Below, in pieces: positions 1-9,412 of a DNA stretch of 64,000 bases; position 1 is the first letter of the stretch, and the number at the start of each line of letters is the position of its first letter. Both the position numbers and the translations under genes were made by a program. The notes beneath the pieces were generated by a model. That model did not search any database. It saw only the letters and a list, made by a program, of their open reading frames with translations, and was not told the DNA's origin. The DNA is taken from the NCBI GenBank assembly GCA_947454155.1, contig CANGIT010000008.1, forward strand, positions 102,907 to 166,906, read 5' to 3'. The stretch comes from Chitinophagaceae bacterium (GTDB lineage Bacteria > Bacteroidota > Bacteroidia > Chitinophagales > Chitinophagaceae).

Positions 1-1
1 T

Positions 2-1453
2 AAAGGATTTGTTGTCACCGATTATACAGGTATCAATGAAATGACCTTCCATGGTATGGGCGACCTCAAGCAGGTATCGGCTCTCGCTTTACATGCAGGC
101 ATCAACATGGACATGGTAGGAGAGGGTTTTCTTACTACCCTGAAATCCTCTTTGCAGGAAGGCAAGGTAACACTGAAAGAAATTGATGAGGCTTGCCGTG
201 TCGTTTTGGAGGCAAAGTACAAACTTGGATTGTTCAGTGATCCTTACAAATATTGCGATGCCTCCCGGTTAAAAACTGATATCTATACTGCCGAACATAT
301 CAGCCTGGCGCGTAAAATGGCCGGAGAGAGTTTTGTGTTGTTGAAAAATGAGAACCAATTGTTGCCCTTGAAAAAGTCAGGAACCATCGCTTTGATCGGT
401 CCTTTGGCTGATTCGAAAGCCAATATGCCTGGAACTTGGAGTGTGGCTACCGATTTTAATTTGGCTGTGACTGTTAAAGAAGGCTTACAAAAAGCCTTGG
501 GTAACCAGGCGGGTTTACTATATGCTAAAGGTTCAAATCTGATGTATGATGCCAAGTATGAAGAGCGTGCCACCATGTTCGACCGTTCTCTGAGTCGTGA
601 CGGTCGTACAGATAAGGAACTGCTGGATGAAGCGTTGGCGGTAGCGGCCAAATCGGATGTGATTGTGGCTGCTTTGGGTGAAGCTTCCGAAATGTCGGGG
701 GAATGTTCCAGTCGCTCCGAACTCAATATCCCGGATGCGCAACGCGACCTGCTGGCCGCTTTGTTGAAGACGGGAAAACCTGTGGTGCTTGTGTTGTTCA
801 CCGGTCGTCCTTTGGCCATCAAATGGGAAAAGGAAAATGTTCCTGCCATTCTCAATGTTTGGTTTGGTGGGTCTGAAGCCGGCAATGCCATTGCTGATGT
901 GCTGCTGGGCGATGTCAATCCTTCCGGTAAACTGACCACCACTTTTCCGCAAAATGTAGGACAGGTGCCTATTTACTATGCCCGTAAAAATACAGGCCGT
1001 CCGCTGGAAGAAGGGAAATGGTTCGAGAAATTCCGCTCCAATTATCTTGATGTGTCCAACGACCCTCTGTATCCTTTTGGTTATGGATTGAGTTATACTC
1101 AATTCACCTACGGAGACATACAGCTAAGTGCGAAATCACTGAAAGGAAACAAACCACTAACGGCAAGCGTTATACTAACCAATTCGGGAAGCAGAACAGG
1201 TAAAGAAGTGGTGCAACTTTATGTCAGAGATCTTGTAGGTTCAGTGACAAGGCCTGTGAAGGAACTCAAAGGTTTTCAAAAGATGGAATTGAAAGCAGGA
1301 GATTCAAAAGAGGTCACTTTTACCATCACTCCTGATGATCTTAAGTTTTACAATGCCGACTTGAAATACGACTGGGAATCTGGTGATTTTGATATTTTTA
1401 TCGGCACCAATTCAACCGACTGTAAAAAAGTCACCATTCACTGGGAAAAATAA
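2..1453 (+). CDS. GH3 beta-glucosidase, C-terminal part (5' end outside window)
   Basis: Glycoside hydrolase family 3 enzyme that releases terminal beta-linked glucose, probably in the periplasm like its neighbour. The frame is open from base 2, so the gene begins outside the window. The first visible residues (KGFVVTDYTGINEM) contain the GH3 nucleophile Asp at 20-22, in a VTDY context where VSDW is more common. Then come the alpha/beta sandwich domain (GESFVLLKNENQLLPL, GSEAGNAIADVLLG) and a C-terminal fibronectin-III-like domain (GKEVVQLYVRD). It ends 14 bases before a second GH3 gene that matches it along its length, so the two look like a tandem duplication in one transcript. Family call is firm; substrate is not readable from sequence. 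Confidence 0.9.
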   Translation, partial: KGFVVTDYTGINEMTFHGMGDLKQVSALALHAGINMDMVGEGFLTTLKSSLQEGKVTLKEIDEACRVVLEAKYKLGLFSDPYKYCDASRLKTDIYTAEHISLARKMAGESFVLLKNENQLLPLKKSGTIALIGPLADSKANMPGTWSVATDFNLAVTVKEGLQKALGNQAGLLYAKGSNLMYDAKYEERATMFDRSLSRDGRTDKELLDEALAVAAKSDVIVAALGEASEMSGECSSRSELNIPDAQRDLLAALLKTGKPVVLVLFTGRPLAIKWEKENVPAILNVWFGGSEAGNAIADVLLGDVNPSGKLTTTFPQNVGQVPIYYARKNTGRPLEEGKWFEKFRSNYLDVSNDPLYPFGYGLSYTQFTYGDIQLSAKSLKGNKPLTASVILTNSGSRTGKEVVQLYVRDLVGSVTRPVKELKGFQKMELKAGDSKEVTFTITPDDLKFYNADLKYDWESGDFDIFIGTNSTDCKKVTIHWEK

Positions 1454-1467
1454 ATAAAAACAGATCA

Positions 1468-3714
1468 ATGAAATTATTAAGCATTTCAAAAATTTGCTTA
1501 AAGGTCACTTCGGTGACCTTTTTCTGCTTTTGTGCTTTTATTGTTGAAGCACAGCAAAAGTCAATTCAGCAGAAAGTGGATTCCGTACTGAAATTGATGA
1601 CGTTGGATGAAAAAATCGGACAGCTCAATCAATATAGTGGAGATTGGGATTTTACCGGTCCAATTACAGCCGATGGCGACAAGCAGCAACAGATCATGGA
1701 TGGGTTGGTGGGGTCTATGCTTAATGTGACCGGAGTGGAACATACCCGCATGTTGCAATCATTGGCCATGAAGTCTCGATTGAGAATTCCTCTTTTATTT
1801 GGACAAGATGTGATTCATGGTTTCAGAACAACATTTCCCATTCCACTTGCACAGTCGGCTTCCTGGAATCCCGAACTGATAGAGAAAGCAGAGCGTGTAG
1901 CCGGCACTGAAGCTTCTGCTTATGGTGTTCACTGGACATTTTCGCCGATGGTTGACATTGCCCGCGATCCCAGATGGGGAAGGGTGATGGAAGGCGCAGG
2001 TGAAGATACCTATCTTGGTTCGCTCATCGCAGCAGCCAGAGTAAAAGGCTTTCAGGGAAAAGGATACGGTGATACGGCTGCGGTGATGGCCTGTGTGAAA
2101 CATTTCGCCGGTTACGGGGCAGCCATTGGCGGAAGGGATTACAACAGTGTGGATATGAGCTTGCATAACTTATGGGAATTCTATCTTCCTCCGTTTAAGG
2201 CTGCTGTTGACGCCGGTGTGGGATCGGTCATGAATTCTTTCAACGATCTGAATGGAATTCCGGCTACTGGTAACCGTTATCTGATGCGAGAGGTGTTGAA
2301 AGGAAAATGGAATTTCAAAGGAATCGTGGTGAGCGATTGGGGATCGGTAGGCGAAATGGTCAATCATGGTTATGCGGCCAATCAGCGCGATGCGGCGAAA
2401 ATCGCCATCAACGCCGGCTGCGATATGGATATGGAAAGCCGTTGCTATAAGAACCACCTCAAGGACCTGCTTCGCACGGGTGAGGTAAAGCTTTCAACCA
2501 TAGATGCTGCCGTAAAGACAGTTTTGAAAACAAAATTTGAACTAGGACTGTTCGACGATCCCTTCAGATTCTGCAAAGCATCGCGACAAGATAACCAGAC
2601 GCATCATCCTGAAAATAGAAAAGTGGCTTTTGAAATGGCGGAAAAAAGTATCGTCCTGCTGAAAAATGAAAATCAAGTATTGCCATTCAACAAGAAGATG
2701 AAAAAAATCGCTTTCATTGGTCCTTTTGTAAAGTCGGTAAGAGACCATCTCGGATTCTGGAGCATGGAATGGCCCGATGATACCGCCACCATCGTAACAC
2801 TATGGGATGGTTTGAAAAACGCACTAGGCAAAGATGTTGAATTGAAATATGCCAAAGGGTGCAATGTCAACGATCAGGACAGTTCAGGTTTTGCCGAGGC
2901 GCTGCAAATAGCAGCTGATGCCGATCTGGTGTTGCTGAGCATGGGCGAGGCGAGGGACATGAGTGGGGAAGCTAAAAGCAGAAGCCAGCTTCATCTGCCG
3001 GGTGTACAGGAGTCTTTGATCCATGCAATGCATCAACTGGGTAAGCCAGTGGTGTTGTTGATTCATGCCGGGCGACCGCTGATTTTTGACCAACCCGCAT
3101 CGCAGGTCGAAGCCATACTCTATGCCTGGTGGCTGGGCTCGGAAGCAGGCAATGCCTTAGCGGCTGTACTAACGGGAAAGTATAACCCTTCGGGTAAACT
3201 GACCATGAGCTTCCCTCGAACAGAAGGACAAATTCCCATCTATTATAATCATCTCAATACTGGAAGGCCGGCTTCGTCCGCCACAGATGTCAACTATGTA
3301 TCTGCATATACCGATCTGCTCAATACACCCCGCTATCCTTTTGGCTTTGGGTTGAGTTATACTGATTTTTCATACGGTGATATCCTATTGGATAAAACAT
3401 CTTTCCATTCAGGCGAAACTATCAAAGCTTCCATAACCATCACCAATACCGGCGACTATGATGGAGAGGAAACTGTGCAATTGTATTTAAGAGATATCAC
3501 CGCTTCTTTGGCCAGGCCTGTAAAAGAGCTGAAAGATTTTAAAAAGATTTTTTTGAAAAAAGGTGAATCTCGCACGTTGGTTTTTAACCTCAATGTAGAG
3601 AAGTTGAAATTCTATAACGAAAGGCTCGAGTATAAAGCAGAGCCCGGTGCATTTGAATTGATGATTGGGCCAGACAGCGAAACGCTTAAAAAGGTGAATA
3701 TTCAATACAATTAA
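1468..3714 (+). CDS. GH3 beta-glucosidase (BglX-like)
   Basis: Complete 748-residue GH3 enzyme. Residues 1-28 form a signal peptide ending FIVEA|QQ, so it is exported to the periplasm. The N-terminal TIM barrel includes RDPRWGRVMEGAGED and KHFAGYGA. The catalytic nucleophile is Asp290 in GIVVSDWGSV. The alpha/beta sandwich domain follows (KSIVLLKNENQVLPF, GSEAGNALAAVLTGKYNPSGKL), then a fibronectin-III-like domain from about residue 640. Length and order match bacterial BglX-type beta-glucosidases. It follows another GH3 gene with a 14-base gap, suggesting co-transcription and a shared role in cleaving beta-glucosides or xylo/gluco-oligosaccharides. No SusC/SusD pair is visible in the window. 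Confidence 0.93.
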   Translation: MKLLSISKICLKVTSVTFFCFCAFIVEAQQKSIQQKVDSVLKLMTLDEKIGQLNQYSGDWDFTGPITADGDKQQQIMDGLVGSMLNVTGVEHTRMLQSLAMKSRLRIPLLFGQDVIHGFRTTFPIPLAQSASWNPELIEKAERVAGTEASAYGVHWTFSPMVDIARDPRWGRVMEGAGEDTYLGSLIAAARVKGFQGKGYGDTAAVMACVKHFAGYGAAIGGRDYNSVDMSLHNLWEFYLPPFKAAVDAGVGSVMNSFNDLNGIPATGNRYLMREVLKGKWNFKGIVVSDWGSVGEMVNHGYAANQRDAAKIAINAGCDMDMESRCYKNHLKDLLRTGEVKLSTIDAAVKTVLKTKFELGLFDDPFRFCKASRQDNQTHHPENRKVAFEMAEKSIVLLKNENQVLPFNKKMKKIAFIGPFVKSVRDHLGFWSMEWPDDTATIVTLWDGLKNALGKDVELKYAKGCNVNDQDSSGFAEALQIAADADLVLLSMGEARDMSGEAKSRSQLHLPGVQESLIHAMHQLGKPVVLLIHAGRPLIFDQPASQVEAILYAWWLGSEAGNALAAVLTGKYNPSGKLTMSFPRTEGQIPIYYNHLNTGRPASSATDVNYVSAYTDLLNTPRYPFGFGLSYTDFSYGDILLDKTSFHSGETIKASITITNTGDYDGEETVQLYLRDITASLARPVKELKDFKKIFLKKGESRTLVFNLNVEKLKFYNERLEYKAEPGAFELMIGPDSETLKKVNIQYN

Positions 3715-3790
3715 TTCCTGCTTTATTAGTCCTTTAAAAAAAATGCTAATTGAGCTCGCTGTGATACTTGATTAATTTTATTTTAACAGT

Positions 3791-3931
3791 GTGGTTTTTG
3801 TCACTTGCTTATTTTCATGGCTGTTCTTTAATTATGATTTAAACGGCAACAAGTTTTTTACCGATACCGAAAAGACTGTATTTGAGGAATTGGGAAAAAA
3901 TCTTATGCTTGCCGATCAATCATTTCAATAA
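3791..3931 (+). CDS. Possible small membrane protein with EF-hand-like loop
   Basis: A 46-codon frame from GTG at 3791 to TAA at 3929-3931, in a gap otherwise without a gene. It encodes a hydrophobic segment (residues about 1-13) followed by DLNGNKFFTDTE, which fits a calcium-binding EF-hand loop (Asp1, Asn3, Asn5, Glu12). The charged tail ends LMLADQSFQ. An in-frame stop lies just upstream and no ATG is available. It could be a real small gene, or the surviving C-terminus of a decayed membrane protein. It ends 26 bases before the CAP-domain gene. The protein-like composition is the only support. Confidence 0.35.
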   Translation: MVFVTCLFSWLFFNYDLNGNKFFTDTEKTVFEELGKNLMLADQSFQ

Positions 3932-3957
3932 CATATTGTTCACCTAAATTGTTTCAT

Positions 3958-4599
3958 ATGAATAAGCCAATGACACTTTTTATCACCTTGCTGTTTTTTA
4001 TTGCCCAATTTGCTAAGGCAAATGTTGTTGATACACTGAACAATCCTTTCGTCAAATATTCACCGCTTTGGAATCAGACAAAATATAAACATTGCAACAC
4101 AGCCGCAGCTGTTTCTTATCTAACCGATGAAGAAAAGAAAATCATCTGGGCACTCAATATGATCCGTCTCTCTCCTCAGTTGTATTGCAAAACTATTCTT
4201 TTGAATCCCAAATCTCCTTTCTACCTCAAACCCGCACAGCGCGACTACTATTTCAATTCACTGATCAACGACCTCAATAAAAGTACACCCAACAATAACT
4301 TCTTACAGCCAGATTCTATGGCTTTCATCAGTGCCCAATGCCATGCTTACTATTCGGGTATCAAAGGTTATGTTGGTCATGAAAGAAGCGTGACACTTTG
4401 CAAAGGGGACTTCTATGGTGAATGTTGCGATTATGGATACAATGATGCAGTTTCCATACTTACACATTTGCTGATCGACAAGAATATTTCCGACCTTGGA
4501 CACCGAAACATATGCCTATCGAAAAGTTATTCTTTATTAGGTACTTCCATACAGCCACATCGAGATTATTACATGAATACTGTGTTGGATTTTAAATGA
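3958..4599 (+). CDS. Secreted CAP (SCP/PR-1)-domain protein
   Basis: 213-residue protein with a signal peptide (hydrophobic residues about 5-18, then AKA). The mature part resembles CAP-superfamily proteins: an early helix with LNMIRLSPQLY, and near the end the hallmark GHRNICLSKSYSLLG followed by a short beta segment. Bacterial CAP proteins are extracellular with mostly unknown roles. A TTG three codons upstream is also open, but ATG at 3958 gives the better signal peptide. A terminator sits 9 bases after the stop. The gene seems monocistronic. The CAP call rests on two motifs, so it is moderate. Confidence 0.6.
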   Translation: MNKPMTLFITLLFFIAQFAKANVVDTLNNPFVKYSPLWNQTKYKHCNTAAAVSYLTDEEKKIIWALNMIRLSPQLYCKTILLNPKSPFYLKPAQRDYYFNSLINDLNKSTPNNNFLQPDSMAFISAQCHAYYSGIKGYVGHERSVTLCKGDFYGECCDYGYNDAVSILTHLLIDKNISDLGHRNICLSKSYSLLGTSIQPHRDYYMNTVLDFK

Positions 4600-4607
4600 T
4601 CAAAATG

Positions 4608-4633
4608 TCCGGAATTAAACCGGATATTTTTTT
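4608..4633 (+). terminator. Intrinsic terminator after CAP gene
   Basis: Stem TCCGG/CCGGA around a seven-base AT loop, followed by seven T residues. It lies directly after the CAP-domain gene. It touches the stop codon of the convergent response regulator gene. Confidence 0.8.
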
Positions 4634-5021
4634 ATTGAGTCAATGTGATGATTTTTTCTGCAGTGATAGGCTTTGATACAAAGCCTTTGATAATTAGATG
4701 TTGATTGATTCGTTCGATATCCCTGGGATGGTCGGCAGCAGAAGTCATGTAAATATGTATGTTTTTGAAAACTTCCTTATTCATTTTTTCCAGTGATTCA
4801 ATCACATCCCATCCGTTGATGGCCGGCATATTGATGTCCATAAAGACCAACGTATTTTCATTGTGGTGATGGGTAATCAGTTCCTTGATACGTAACATAC
4901 CCTGGTCGCCATTTCGGGCGGTGATGATGTGATTGGTGACGCCCGATTCCTCTGCCATCATCTGATGGTAGAATAAAGTGGCCTCGTCATCATCCACAAA
5001 CAGTATGTGGTCTACTTGCAT
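4632..5021 (-). CDS. Stand-alone CheY-like response regulator
   Basis: 129-residue receiver-only protein. It has the acidic pocket (VDDDEA), phospho-acceptor Asp62 in VFMDINMPAINGW, the Thr/Ser of beta-4 (YMTSAAD) and the Lys of beta-5 (GFVSKPIT). No output domain follows. The frame remains open for 42 more codons upstream, but those residues do not look like a receiver, and ATG at 5021 places MQVDHILFVDDD at the usual N-terminus. It is divergent from the FIST gene and resembles the receiver at 9010-9408 (both end in a KGF-SKP motif). It probably receives phosphate from one of the kinases of this island. Confidence 0.88.
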   Translation of the reverse strand: MQVDHILFVDDDEATLFYHQMMAEESGVTNHIITARNGDQGMLRIKELITHHHNENTLVFMDINMPAINGWDVIESLEKMNKEVFKNIHIYMTSAADHPRDIERINQHLIIKGFVSKPITAEKIITLTQ

Positions 5022-5055
5022 TGCACAATGTATTAGATTCAGCAGCCAAGTAATT

Positions 5056-5080
5056 CTTTTCTTAGCCACGCTAAGAAAAG
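5056..5080. promoter_or_regulatory. Perfect 11-bp inverted repeat between response regulator and FIST genes
   Basis: Arms CTTTTCTTAGC (5056-5066) and its exact reverse complement (5070-5080) flank a three-base centre. It lies 35 bases upstream of the response regulator start and about 175 bases upstream of the FIST start. No T-run follows on either strand, which argues against a terminator. It may be an operator or an mRNA-leader hairpin. Confidence 0.5.
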
Positions 5081-5255
5081 ACAGATTCAATTCTTCTTCA
5101 AAAAAAATAGTATGATAGATATAATCCTCACAGGTGATGAAAATCATGAGTCACTATGACTTTTGGTAATAATTTCATTTTTCAACAATGATTAAAAAGT
5201 TGTTGCCATTTGGGTTTTTCATCACTTTCTTATTTCACCAAAACTAACTTCATCT

Positions 5256-6440
5256 ATGCTTCATTTTTTTTCTTCCAGTGCTCGTATTGTCAATACGCGT
5301 CGCGCGGTTATGGAATGTATGGAGGTTGCCTTGGGCAACGATTACTCGGATGTTGATTTGCTCATTTTTCATGCTTCGGTGGGACACGATTTCAAGGAAA
5401 TGCTGGCCCAGGCGCATGAGATGGCTCCTCAGGCTAAATTGGTAGCTGCTTCCTGCTGCGGGGTTGTGGGCAGGGAAGGTGTCAGTGAATCCATGAAGGA
5501 CATGGCCTTGATGGCCGTGAAAGGTAAGGAACTGGCAGTTAGCTATTGCAACGAAATTTATGGCCATAATACCTACGAAAAGATGCTGGTCATGGCGAAT
5601 GAATTGAAAGCTGCTCAACCCGGTATCAGCATGGTGTATACGCTTTCCTCCGGAATAGACATCGACAATGATGCCACAATCAGGGCTATTGAAAAAGTAT
5701 TTGGTTCGGAGGTTACCATCTTTGGTGCCACATCTTCCGATAACATGAAAGGTGTAGTAAGTTATCAGGGTATTGATTCACAGGTTTTTCAACATGGTGC
5801 TTATCTGGTTGGCTTTGCTGATCCTAGCCTGAAGATTGAAACGCAAGCCACACATGGATTTTTGGCCATAGGAGAGCCAATGGTTGTTACAAGTTCAACA
5901 GATCACATCATCCATGAACTTAATGGACGACCGGCTTGGGAGGAATTTACCCAACGGTTAGGGTTAAATGCATCAGCTACTTGCGGTGATTCTATTCCCA
6001 TTGGTGCGCTGGGTCAAAAGCTTGAGCCTGAAGTTGCTAAAGAATACGGCAATTCTCACATTCTCAGGGTAGTGACCCACCGCGATGGAAATGATATGTA
6101 TTATGCAACAAATTGCCCTGTGGGTACTCAACTTTGGTTGACCACTAGAGCGGAAGAGCTGATATTCAGTGAAATGGACCGTTTGGTGTCTGTGGTGAAA
6201 GAAAGAATGCAAGGACATGAGACCGTGGCTGTTTTTCACGCTGATTGTTTGGCGAGAGGCAGATTCCTTTTCAACCGGGTGATCAAAGATGAATTGGTAA
6301 GCAGGATGCAATATCCTTTTTATCGTCAAGGCGAATGCCCGCCATGGTTGGGTATGTATGGCTTTGGTGAATTTGCCCGTTTGGGCGGAAAGAACAGATA
6401 CCATAATTATACGACAGCCTTGGCTGTGATTTATCGCTGA
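5256..6440 (+). CDS. FIST-domain sensory protein (FIST_N + FIST_C), NosP-like candidate
   Basis: 394-residue cytoplasmic protein without signal peptide or membrane segment. The N-terminal half (about 1-200) fits FIST_N (DLLIFHASVGHDFKEML, AASCCGVVG, IFGATSSDNMKG). The C-terminal half (about 225-390) fits FIST_C (NSHILRVVTHRDGNDMYYA, VAVFHADCLARGRFLF, GMYGFGEFA). FIST domains are ligand sensors; one family member, NosP of Pseudomonas, binds haem and NO and controls a neighbouring histidine kinase. Here the kinase begins 14 bases downstream, followed by a receiver, which is the same arrangement. Whether this protein binds haem cannot be read from the sequence. FIST assignment is confident; NO sensing is inference. 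Confidence 0.88.
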   Translation: MLHFFSSSARIVNTRRAVMECMEVALGNDYSDVDLLIFHASVGHDFKEMLAQAHEMAPQAKLVAASCCGVVGREGVSESMKDMALMAVKGKELAVSYCNEIYGHNTYEKMLVMANELKAAQPGISMVYTLSSGIDIDNDATIRAIEKVFGSEVTIFGATSSDNMKGVVSYQGIDSQVFQHGAYLVGFADPSLKIETQATHGFLAIGEPMVVTSSTDHIIHELNGRPAWEEFTQRLGLNASATCGDSIPIGALGQKLEPEVAKEYGNSHILRVVTHRDGNDMYYATNCPVGTQLWLTTRAEELIFSEMDRLVSVVKERMQGHETVAVFHADCLARGRFLFNRVIKDELVSRMQYPFYRQGECPPWLGMYGFGEFARLGGKNRYHNYTTALAVIYR

Positions 6441-6454
6441 TCATCAATGTAGAA

Positions 6455-9004
6455 ATGATAGAAGAACTCACCCATAGTGAATTGGTCAAGGCCTACAGAG
6501 AACTTCAGCTGAGGGTCACCCGCTTCTCTGCTACCGAACAGGAACTGATCAATGCCCGTGATTTACTCGATCAGGAACTGGAATCCTATAAAAGACTTCA
6601 GCACTACAGTGGATTGTCATTGGAGACCAAAGATGAAGTGGCATTGCTTCAATTGATGACTGAGGCTATCATTGATATTCTCGATATTGAAAGTGCAGTG
6701 ATATTTTTCAAATGCCTGGAAGATGAATCCCGTTCAAAAATCTTCACCGAAGGGGTCGCATCCTATCATTCCACTCAACTATTTTGTGAAGAAATACAGT
6801 CTTTCACCGAAATAGCAATGCTTGAAAAAACTCATCATTTGCAGGCTAGTGACTTTTCGGATTCCACTTTTTTTTCCTTGTTTTCCAGCGCGGTTTTCAA
6901 CCGATTCAAAGAAATAGAATTGAATTATCAGTTATACATCGTTGCTGCCATCACCTTGAATAACGAAAAGCTATATTCGCCTTTTCAGCAAAGAAAAATT
7001 CACTTGTTCAATCTGCTTTGCAACCAGATGCATTCGGTGCTGGCCAAAATCATGAGCAGCCGTAAAATTGAAGAGCAATTTGAAACCATATCTAAATCAG
7101 CCAATGAACTCAGGAAATTGTCATTAATTGCCACTAAGACAAAAAGTGGTGTGATTATTACAGACACCTACGGTAAGGTGGAATGGGTCAATGAGGCCTT
7201 TACAAAAATATCAGGCTATACTTTACAAGACACATTGGGACGCAAACCCAAAGAATTTTTACAAGGACCTGACACAACAGAAGAAAACAAAACGAAACTG
7301 TCGGAAGCACTGGCCCGAAAAGAGGATATTGAAATGGTAGTGATCAATTATACAAAAGATGGCAAACCTTATTTCAACCAACTGGAAATCGTTTCTGTTT
7401 TTGATGAAGAGGGGCAGCACATCAATTTCATCGCCATCCAAAAAGACATCACCACTGAAATCAACTATCAGCAAGAGATGTTGAAGATGAATTCTCGTTT
7501 CAAGATGATTTCAGCATCCACGCGTATCGGCATCTGGGAACTGGATGTTGAATCTGGCCATTTCTCTGCCAACGACATCATGGCCGATATTTTAGGGCTA
7601 GAACAATTCAATGGCAACTATGATCATCTTTTTGAACTGTGGAAAAAAGCCATCAACCCCGAAGACCTGTCTTCATTTGACGTCAATTTTCAGCTATTGC
7701 TTAGCGGTAGTCACAATAGCCTTACTCAGCAATACAGATTGAAGCGTCTGGACAAAGATGAAGTGGTTTATGTGAAATCTGTTACAGTAGTGCAACGCGA
7801 CAATGATGGAAAAGTAATTCGATTGATTGGCGGCATCCAGGATATCAGCGCAGAGATGATGATGCAACTGAAACTGGAAAAAGCTTTACAGGAGAGAGAT
7901 ACCACGCTTGGCCATATCAATGTCATCAAGAATTTCTACGAGAATATCCTCAAGTATTCTCCTTCCGAAATCATGGTATTTGACAAGCAATTGAAACTGC
8001 AATTTTCCAATAGCAATTCTCGTTCTAGTAATAGTCCCTGGAATATTCCTATTGACAGTTCTTACAAAGATTTAAGTTTATCAGATTTGCAAAGTAATGT
8101 GGCCGACATCTTGTACAACATTCAGGAAGCCATCTGCGAAAACAAATTGATACAGGTGGAAGATTTTTTCAAAAACAATCAACACGATGTTTATTATCTG
8201 CGTAGCATCATGCCAACTCACAATAGAAATGGCGATATTGAAAATGTGATTGTAACAGGAGTTGATATTACAGAGCTTAAAAATATTCAACAGGATGTAC
8301 TGAAGAAAAATGAAGAACTGAGTAAAATCAACATGGAGCTGGATCATTTTGTGTACAGCATTTCTCACGACCTTCGCTCACCGTTATTGTCTATCAAAGG
8401 GCTCATTTCTTTGGTGATGCAAACTGAAGAAATCACAGAAAAAAATCAAAAATTTCTACAGCTGACATTGAATTCAGCTACAAGGCTGGACAACACCATT
8501 CAGGAGATACTTGAGTATTCCAGAAACTCGAGGCTGGACCTTGCGGTTGTTGACTTTGACCTTGTCGAGGTGGTTGGCCATGTGATTGATGACTTACGCT
8601 ATGTGGATGATGTTCCCTCTGTTTTCAATATTACAACCAATACGCAAGATGGAAAGGTGATGCTCAGGTCCGACAAAATGCGTTTGGGTGTGGTGTTGAA
8701 AAATATCATTGGCAACAGCATCAAATATCGCAGACAGGATGTGGTGTCCCGCGTTGATGTCAATATCGCGCTGGATGTAAAAACATGTTTTGTGGAAATT
8801 TCTGATAATGGAGAAGGTATTGCGCCTCGTCATCTTGAAAAAGTGTTTGACATGTTTTATCGGGGAACCACCACCAGTGTTGGAACGGGATTGGGGTTAT
8901 ATATCTGCAGAGAGATTGTGACAAAAATTGGGGGTAAGATCAATATCTCTTCACAGCTCGGCTCCGGTACACAGGTGTTTATTGAAATTCCAAACTTAAA
9001 ATAA
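6455..9004 (+). CDS. Multi-PAS sensor histidine kinase, FIST partner
   Basis: 849-residue soluble kinase with no membrane segment. Order: a short coiled coil (1-50), a GAF-like region (about 60-200), three PAS domains (about 227-335, 345-465 and 488-612, two with clear DIT/DIS ends), HisKA with His638 in YSISHDLRSPLLS, and a HATPase domain (about 735-849: DNGEGIAP, GTGLGLYIC). It starts 14 bases after the FIST gene and ends 5 bases before a receiver gene, so the three are almost certainly one operon and a signalling unit. The first PAS has FLQGPDT, as LOV domains do, but no photoactive Cys. Autophosphorylation at His638 is expected from the family. Confidence 0.93.
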   Translation: MIEELTHSELVKAYRELQLRVTRFSATEQELINARDLLDQELESYKRLQHYSGLSLETKDEVALLQLMTEAIIDILDIESAVIFFKCLEDESRSKIFTEGVASYHSTQLFCEEIQSFTEIAMLEKTHHLQASDFSDSTFFSLFSSAVFNRFKEIELNYQLYIVAAITLNNEKLYSPFQQRKIHLFNLLCNQMHSVLAKIMSSRKIEEQFETISKSANELRKLSLIATKTKSGVIITDTYGKVEWVNEAFTKISGYTLQDTLGRKPKEFLQGPDTTEENKTKLSEALARKEDIEMVVINYTKDGKPYFNQLEIVSVFDEEGQHINFIAIQKDITTEINYQQEMLKMNSRFKMISASTRIGIWELDVESGHFSANDIMADILGLEQFNGNYDHLFELWKKAINPEDLSSFDVNFQLLLSGSHNSLTQQYRLKRLDKDEVVYVKSVTVVQRDNDGKVIRLIGGIQDISAEMMMQLKLEKALQERDTTLGHINVIKNFYENILKYSPSEIMVFDKQLKLQFSNSNSRSSNSPWNIPIDSSYKDLSLSDLQSNVADILYNIQEAICENKLIQVEDFFKNNQHDVYYLRSIMPTHNRNGDIENVIVTGVDITELKNIQQDVLKKNEELSKINMELDHFVYSISHDLRSPLLSIKGLISLVMQTEEITEKNQKFLQLTLNSATRLDNTIQEILEYSRNSRLDLAVVDFDLVEVVGHVIDDLRYVDDVPSVFNITTNTQDGKVMLRSDKMRLGVVLKNIIGNSIKYRRQDVVSRVDVNIALDVKTCFVEISDNGEGIAPRHLEKVFDMFYRGTTTSVGTGLGLYICREIVTKIGGKINISSQLGSGTQVFIEIPNLK

Positions 9005-9009
9005 CAACT

Positions 9010-9408
9010 ATGGAAATTTTCTTAGTGGATGATGATGATGTATTCAACTGCATGAACATTGCCGTGATAGAATGGGTGATGAAAGAAGCGGAGGTCAAGG
9101 TTTTCAAATCGGGCATGGAAGTGATTGCGTATTTAAATCGGGAAAAACAAATAGGTCCTGCAAAAGGCTTGATGTTGCTCGATATCAGGATGCCAGACAT
9201 GGACGGATTTGAAATGCTGGCGAATATTGAGAAGATGGAAAAAAATCCGTTGCCCAATACCATCATCTATATGCTTTCCTCCACGTTGGATGAACGCGAT
9301 TTGCAAAGGGCGAAAGAAAAGAAAATGGTCAAAGGGTTTTTGAGCAAGCCGCTGACGGTTGAAAAATTCAGGGAATTATTATGGGAGAACGCCTTGGTAG
9401 AAAAATAA
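9010..9408 (+). CDS. Receiver-only response regulator, FIST operon
   Basis: 132-residue CheY-like receiver. It has the acidic cluster LVDDDD, phospho-acceptor Asp58 in LLDIRMPDMDGFEM, Ser of beta-4 (YMLSSTLD) and Lys of beta-5 (FLSKPLTVEKF). No output domain. It begins 5 bases after the kinase stop and is the natural target of that kinase. Its stop lies 4 bases from the stop of the convergent REC-PAS-kinase gene, so the two signalling operons meet end to end without a visible terminator. Confidence 0.92.
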   Translation: MEIFLVDDDDVFNCMNIAVIEWVMKEAEVKVFKSGMEVIAYLNREKQIGPAKGLMLLDIRMPDMDGFEMLANIEKMEKNPLPNTIIYMLSSTLDERDLQRAKEKKMVKGFLSKPLTVEKFRELLWENALVEK

Positions 9409-9412
9409 ATCA

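Noticed and set aside
1..3714. Polysaccharide utilisation locus
   Set aside because: Two GH3 genes are present, but no SusC/SusD pair or regulator lies next to them, and the two TonB receptors in the window are far away and of other types.
7136..7480. LOV blue-light photoreceptor domain in the FIST-associated kinase (and the similar PAS in the H-NOX kinase)
   Set aside because: FLQGPDT resembles LOV, but the flavin-binding Cys in the GxNCRFLQ motif is missing; Pro and Lys are there instead. These are ordinary PAS domains by motif.
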